Assembly: GCA_015060705.1 (NCBI GenBank)
Contig: SUXY01000030.1
Span: 1 to 35,724, forward strand
Length of the DNA stretch: 35,724 nt
Reading direction: 5' to 3'
Source: Bacteroides sp.
GTDB taxonomy: Bacteria > Bacteroidota > Bacteroidia > Bacteroidales > Bacteroidaceae
In this document: piece by piece, positions 32,830 through 35,724 of the stretch
How positions within the stretch are numbered: the first letter of the stretch is position 1
Layout of the letters: each line of letters begins with the position of its first letter
Program-made: the position numbers and the translations under genes
Notes under the pieces: model-generated
Seen by the model: the letters and a program-made list of their open reading frames with translations, nothing else
What the model was told of the DNA's origin: nothing
Database searches by the model: none

Positions 32830-33663
32830 TTAAGCTTCTTCTTCCTTCATGAAAGCAGCAGCCTTAGATGCGTTGATTGCATCTTCTTCTGACTTGTCCA
32901 TGCGAGCCTTAGAAGTTCTCTTCTTACCAGCCTTAGGAGCGTTTTCGCCAGCAGCTTCCATATCTACCTTTTCAGCCTTTCTTTCTTCCAAACCTTCAGC
33001 CATTGCAGCGCAGCAAGCGTCCAATACAACTTCGATAGACTTAGTAGCGTCATCGTTAGCTGGGATTACGAAATCTACGTTTGAAGGATCAGAGTTAGTA
33101 TCAACGATAGCGAATACAGGAATACCCAAACGGTTAGCTTCGCGGATAGCGATGTTTTCCTTCAACACGTCAACAACGAACAATGCAGACGGAAGACGAG
33201 TCAAGTCAGCGATAGAACCAAGGTTCTTTTCCAACTTAGCACGTTGACGAGAAATCTGAAGAACTTCTCTCTTAGAAAGGTTAGAATATGTACCATCGCT
33301 AGTCAACTTATCGATAGTAGCCATCTTCTTAACAGCCTTACGGATAGTTGGGAAGTTAGTCAACATACCGCCCGGCCAACGCTCGATTACATAAGGCATA
33401 TTTACAGATGCAGCCTTTTCAGCTACAACTTGCTTAGCTTGTTTCTTAGTAGCAACAAACAGGACTTTCTTACCTGATTTTGCGATTTGCTTCAAAGCTT
33501 CAGCAGCTTCGTCTACTTTAGCAACTGTCTTATGGAGGTCAATGATGTGAATACCATTGCGTTCCATGAAAATATAAGGAGCCATTGCAGGGTTCCACTT
33601 TCTCTTAAGGTGTCCGAAGTGGCAACCGGCTTCCAATAATGTATCAAAATTTGTTCTTGACAT
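32830..33663 (-). CDS. rpsB: 30S ribosomal protein S2
   Basis: A 277-residue ribosomal protein. MSRTNFDTLLEAGCHFGHLK and WNPAMAPYIFMERNGIHIID are the standard start; VIERWPGGMLTNFPTIRKAV and VDTNSDPSNVDFVIPANDDA mark the globular core. It is about 35 residues longer than E. coli S2 because of a Lys/Ala/Glu-rich C-terminal tail (about residues 228-277, KVDMEAAGENAPKAGKKRTS). Such tails occur in Bacteroidetes and are probably disordered. It follows rpsI by 130 bp. Confidence 0.96.
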   Translation of the reverse strand: MSRTNFDTLLEAGCHFGHLKRKWNPAMAPYIFMERNGIHIIDLHKTVAKVDEAAEALKQIAKSGKKVLFVATKKQAKQVVAEKAASVNMPYVIERWPGGMLTNFPTIRKAVKKMATIDKLTSDGTYSNLSKREVLQISRQRAKLEKNLGSIADLTRLPSALFVVDVLKENIAIREANRLGIPVFAIVDTNSDPSNVDFVIPANDDATKSIEVVLDACCAAMAEGLEERKAEKVDMEAAGENAPKAGKKRTSKARMDKSEEDAINASKAAAFMKEEEA

Positions 33664-33793
33664 TTCTTTAATTCTTTAAATCGTTTACTTTCTTTTTTGT
33701 TTTTCTCAACCAACCATCGGGTAGTCTATCAGAAAGAATCCCGGCGGTTTAGATACTAAACGCTTTTTAACCAGTTCGTTGTAAAACCGGATA
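33664..33793 (-). other. Spacer between rpsI and rpsB with a small hairpin
   Basis: A 130-bp gap within the ribosomal operon. It contains GTTTAG-ATA-CTAAAC (33747-33761), extendable to GC(G)GTTTAG/CTAAACGC with a bulge. This may be part of an S2-type autoregulatory leader as known in other bacteria, or a processing site; I see no promoter box. The assignment is tentative. Confidence 0.35.
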
Positions 33794-34180
33794 TTAACGT
33801 TTACTGAACTGGAATCTACGACGTGCCTTCGGTTGACCTGGCTTCTTACGTTCTACAGAACGTGGGTCGCGAGTCATGAAGCCTTCTGCACGAAGAGCCT
33901 TCTTGTCTTCTGCGTTGATCTTCACCAATGCACGAGCGATAGCCAAACGCAAAGCTTGTGACTGACCAGTGAAACCACCACCGCAAAGATTTACCTTAAT
34001 ATCATATTTTTCAGCAACTTCCAAAGTGTTCAAAGGTTGCTTTACTACATACTGAAGAATAGTTGATGGAAAGTACTCAGCAAGGTCTCTCTTGTTAATA
34101 GTAATCTTTCCTGTACCTTCGCTAACGAATACGCGAGCAATAGCGCGCTTACGTCTGCCTAATGCATTAATTACTTCCAT
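33794..34180 (-). CDS. rpsI: 30S ribosomal protein S9
   Basis: A 128-residue ribosomal protein of the small subunit head whose C-terminal tail reaches the P-site tRNA. MEVINALGRRKRAIARVFVS, NLCGGGFTGQSQALRLAIAR and the ending RRRFQFSKR (SKR tail) are standard. It follows rplM by 6 bp, as in most bacteria. Confidence 0.96.
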   Translation of the reverse strand: MEVINALGRRKRAIARVFVSEGTGKITINKRDLAEYFPSTILQYVVKQPLNTLEVAEKYDIKVNLCGGGFTGQSQALRLAIARALVKINAEDKKALRAEGFMTRDPRSVERKKPGQPKARRRFQFSKR

Positions 34181-34186
34181 TCCTTA

Positions 34187-34648
34187 TTATTTAAGTGCGT
34201 TAATATCAATTGTCTTCGGGCATTGAGCTTCGTGCTTGTGTTCGCTACCTGCATATACATACAAGTTCTTCAACAACTTAGCACCCAAACGGTTCTTCGG
34301 GAGCATACCCTTTACTACTTTCTTCAACAGCTTTTCTTCACCGTCGATCTTCTTGATCAATTCAGCTGGAGTGATTGAACGTTGACCACCAGGATAGCCT
34401 GTGTAGTGCAAGTACACCTTGTCATTCCACTTGTTACCGGTAAATTTCACCTTGTCTGCATTGATGATGATAACATTATCACCGCAGTCTACATGAGGGG
34501 TAAAGCTTGGTTTGTACTTTCCTCTCAACAGTTTCGCAACTTTTGAACCGAGACGGCCTACGACCTGGTCGGTTGCATCAACAACAACCCATTCCTTCTG
34601 AGCTGTTACCTTGTTTGCAGAAATGGTCTTGTAACTTAAAGTATCCAC
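34187..34648 (-). CDS. rplM: 50S ribosomal protein L13, GTG start
   Basis: A 153-residue ribosomal protein: DTLSYKTISANKVTAQKEWV, VVDATDQVVGRLGSKVAKLL (the L13 opening), and MLPKNRLGAKLLKNLYVYAG. The frame begins at GTG (34646-34648), which translates to the MDTLSYKT start seen in other Bacteroidales; no ATG fits upstream. It is first in the rplM-rpsI-rpsB-tsf operon, driven by a promoter with both elements of the Bacteroidetes consensus, about 125-130 nt upstream. Confidence 0.94.
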   Translation of the reverse strand: MDTLSYKTISANKVTAQKEWVVVDATDQVVGRLGSKVAKLLRGKYKPSFTPHVDCGDNVIIINADKVKFTGNKWNDKVYLHYTGYPGGQRSITPAELIKKIDGEEKLLKKVVKGMLPKNRLGAKLLKNLYVYAGSEHKHEAQCPKTIDINALK

Positions 34649-34773
34649 TCTTAATTCTTTTTTAAATTATTACTACTAAAAAACATTTTCCATCCCGATT
34701 CCTCAACTATTCCCGGACAAAGAATCATTAAGTCACTCAGAATGAATCTTTTATAAACTTATTGATAATAATC
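34649..34773 (-). promoter_or_regulatory. Long 5' leader of the rplM operon
   Basis: From the predicted start site the leader is about 125 nt. GATTC and GAATC segments can pair across the middle, and TCATT-CTG-AGTGA forms a small hairpin. Leaders upstream of L13 have been proposed as autoregulatory in Bacteroidia (from memory). The structure here is suggestive only. Confidence 0.35.
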
Positions 34774-34779
34774 GGCTTG

Positions 34780-34810
34780 CAAAGGTACTGCTTTTCTTTG
34801 AACTGACAAA
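34780..34810 (-). promoter_or_regulatory. Promoter of the rplM-rpsI-rpsB-tsf operon
   Basis: On the minus strand TTTG (34810-34807), exactly 19 bp, then TACCTTTG (34787-34780), matching the full TTTG-N19-TAnnTTTG consensus. Confidence 0.8.
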
Positions 34811-34847
34811 GAAAATCCACTTTTTTTATTCATTTATGTAAAATGGT

Positions 34848-34941
34848 GTCATTCAGAGCGAAACATAGTAAAGCGAAGAATCTCGAAAACATCTACGTGG
34901 ACGTATTCGAGATTCTTCCTCCCTCCGGTCGTCTGAATGAC
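34848..34941. repeat. Dispersed palindromic repeat element, copy 2
   Basis: Ends are the perfect 10-bp pair GTCATTCAGA / TCTGAATGAC; inside are GAAGAATCTCGA / TCGAGATTCTTC (34875-34886 and 34907-34918). It differs from copy 1 (15239-15324) mainly by an extra AAACATAGTA-like segment on the left arm and changes in the loop. It lies 19 bp after the DUF4488 stop, same orientation as copy 1 relative to its upstream gene, and 37 bp upstream of the rplM promoter. The stretch between DUF4488 and rplM is otherwise non-coding. Confidence 0.85.
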
Positions 34942-34960
34942 GACCTATGGTATCTATCTA

Positions 34961-35437
34961 TTATCTTACCAAATCCTTTGGATAAACTGCCGGCATTTTC
35001 ACCTTCTTCCATGTTTCATAATACCAGGAGTTGATTTCATTACCTTCAGCATCCTTCTTCACAAAAAACTTCAGCATCATCACTTCGCCACCCTTCATCT
35101 CAAACTCAAGCACGTTATCAACACCAACCAATTGCGGAAGATGCAAGTTCTTTTCCACATGTTCTGTAAAAGCATTCGGAGCGGTTTGCTTATAAGTACC
35201 CGAGCCAATGATGATTGCTCCCTTATTCGGAATAACGGTCATGTTGGTAAACTTACCGTCATCTGAAAGTATCTTGAACGAATTACTTGGTTTCAATTCA
35301 CCTGGGATGGAAGGATCCCCTGACACATAAAAACACATTTGCCAAATACCTCTCAAATCGGTTGTCTGAGCCATTGTCTTACTGATTCCTGATACAAGGA
35401 ACATAGCTACTAAAAGATATAAAAAACGATGTTTCAT
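34961..35437 (-). CDS. DUF4488 family exported protein
   Basis: A 158-residue protein with a signal peptide (MKHRFLYLLVAMFLVSGISK, cleaved after TMAQ). The mature part begins TTDLRGIWQMCFYVSGDPSI and has a lipocalin-like beta-strand pattern (FKILSDDGKFTNMTVIPNKG, then IIIGSGTYKQTAPNAFTEHV), ending WYYETWKKVKMP. It fits DUF4488, known in Bacteroidales; the molecular role is unknown. It appears monocistronic, and its only visible 3' structure is the palindromic repeat element 19 bp downstream. The promoter is unclear: TACCTTTA at 35489-35482 (minus strand) differs from consensus in the last base. Confidence 0.75.
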   Translation of the reverse strand: MKHRFLYLLVAMFLVSGISKTMAQTTDLRGIWQMCFYVSGDPSIPGELKPSNSFKILSDDGKFTNMTVIPNKGAIIIGSGTYKQTAPNAFTEHVEKNLHLPQLVGVDNVLEFEMKGGEVMMLKFFVKKDAEGNEINSWYYETWKKVKMPAVYPKDLVR

Positions 35438-35724
35438 AGCTATATATATTTAAAGGTTAACACTCTGTTAGTTTAAGTACCTAAAGGTAGACATTTTTTT
35501 TAGAAAAACCATCAAAACACCCACTTTTTTTCATCAGCCTCTTCATTTTTCCCTTCCCATAATCCGCCTTATAGGAAGATTGCGTGAAATCGTTAAGTAT
35601 ACGTGGCGTTTTCTGGTCTTCTGAAGGTGGTGAAATGACAAGGTCGTGCAAGGGACAGAGTTCCCCCGAACGGCATTTTATAAATAACAAGAAAACAATT
35701 ATTTAGTTTTTTAAATTTATAAAT
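35438..35724. other. Non-coding end of the window
   Basis: Apart from the weak promoter-like TACCTTTA for the DUF4488 gene, I can support nothing here. A 69-codon minus-strand frame (35481-35690) has no family resemblance, no start context and unusual composition. The last 30 bases are very A/T-rich. Confidence 0.5.

Noticed and set aside
33741-33763. Possible terminator between rpsI and rpsB
   Set aside because: The only T run lies on the plus-strand side, where no gene ends, so it cannot end the ribosomal transcript; it was kept only as a weak hairpin.
35481-35690. A 69-codon minus-strand open frame
   Set aside because: No recognisable family, signal peptide or promoter, and no neighbouring gene to support it; a chance frame is more likely, though a search of the DNA is advised in the findings.
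1-35724. A search for a novel multi-gene system (defence, CRISPR, secretion, biosynthetic cluster)
   Set aside because: Nearly all genes are recognisable housekeeping or known accessory types; no repeat-spacer array, recombinase, phage block or unusual gene cluster is present.

Overview
This window looks like a chromosomal segment of a Bacteroidales bacterium (Bacteroides/Phocaeicola/Prevotella-like). The evidence is the recurring Bacteroidetes -7 promoter box TAnnTTTG (twice with TTTG exactly 19 bp upstream), the lack of strong Shine-Dalgarno sequences, Bacteroidetes-restricted families (DUF4290, DUF3256, DUF4488, PepSY-like), and gene sets such as yicC-gmk-nadD and rplM-rpsI-rpsB-tsf. Most of it is conserved housekeeping sequence. 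I see no tRNA, rRNA, CRISPR array, intact insertion sequence or defence island, and I do not claim a new multi-gene system.

Layout. 1-992: end of a thiamine operon (Thi4-type thiazole synthase, then a ThiE-like synthase). 1063-5371: small accessory genes, namely a DUF554 membrane protein, a GNAT acetyltransferase followed by a frameshifted MATE exporter, a divergent AraC regulator, and a nitroreductase-like lipoprotein. 5508-6614: two unrecognised genes. 6757-10649: a complete tripartite efflux operon transcribed tolC-like, hlyD/emrA-like, then MFS. 10937-13672: endonuclease/phosphatase-family lipoprotein, a short relic of a BRO-N/antirepressor-like gene, class II fructose-bisphosphate aldolase, and type B ribosomal protein L31. 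13729-16233: DUF3256 protein, lgt and diaminopimelate dehydrogenase. 16364-19292: ruvA, a lipoprotein, and a CCA-adding-type nucleotidyltransferase with an HD domain.

19334-25887 is a seven-gene envelope and translation operon on the minus strand (tsaB, DUF4290, murA, rimM, M23 peptidase, dxr, rseP). It faces away from yicC-gmk-small membrane protein-nadD (25984-28202). Then come a DUF4332 protein, a PepSY-like secreted protein whose start codon lies in a 19-bp hairpin, menA, ispF, an FAH-family hydrolase and a SUI1/YciH protein. 31684-34648 is the ribosomal operon rplM-rpsI-rpsB-tsf, followed by a DUF4488 protein and an unexplained non-coding end.

Cell-envelope and isoprenoid supply recurs: dxr and ispF (MEP pathway), menA (menaquinone), murA and diaminopimelate dehydrogenase (peptidoglycan precursors), lgt, rseP and M23 (envelope maturation). 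The observations most worth following are the start-codon hairpin at 28669-28714, a two-copy dispersed palindromic element (15239-15324 and 34848-34941) placed in the same orientation just after minus-strand stop codons, the BRO-like relic at 11977-12072, the single-base MATE frameshift near 2210, and a MurA with Asp at the fosfomycin-target Cys position.
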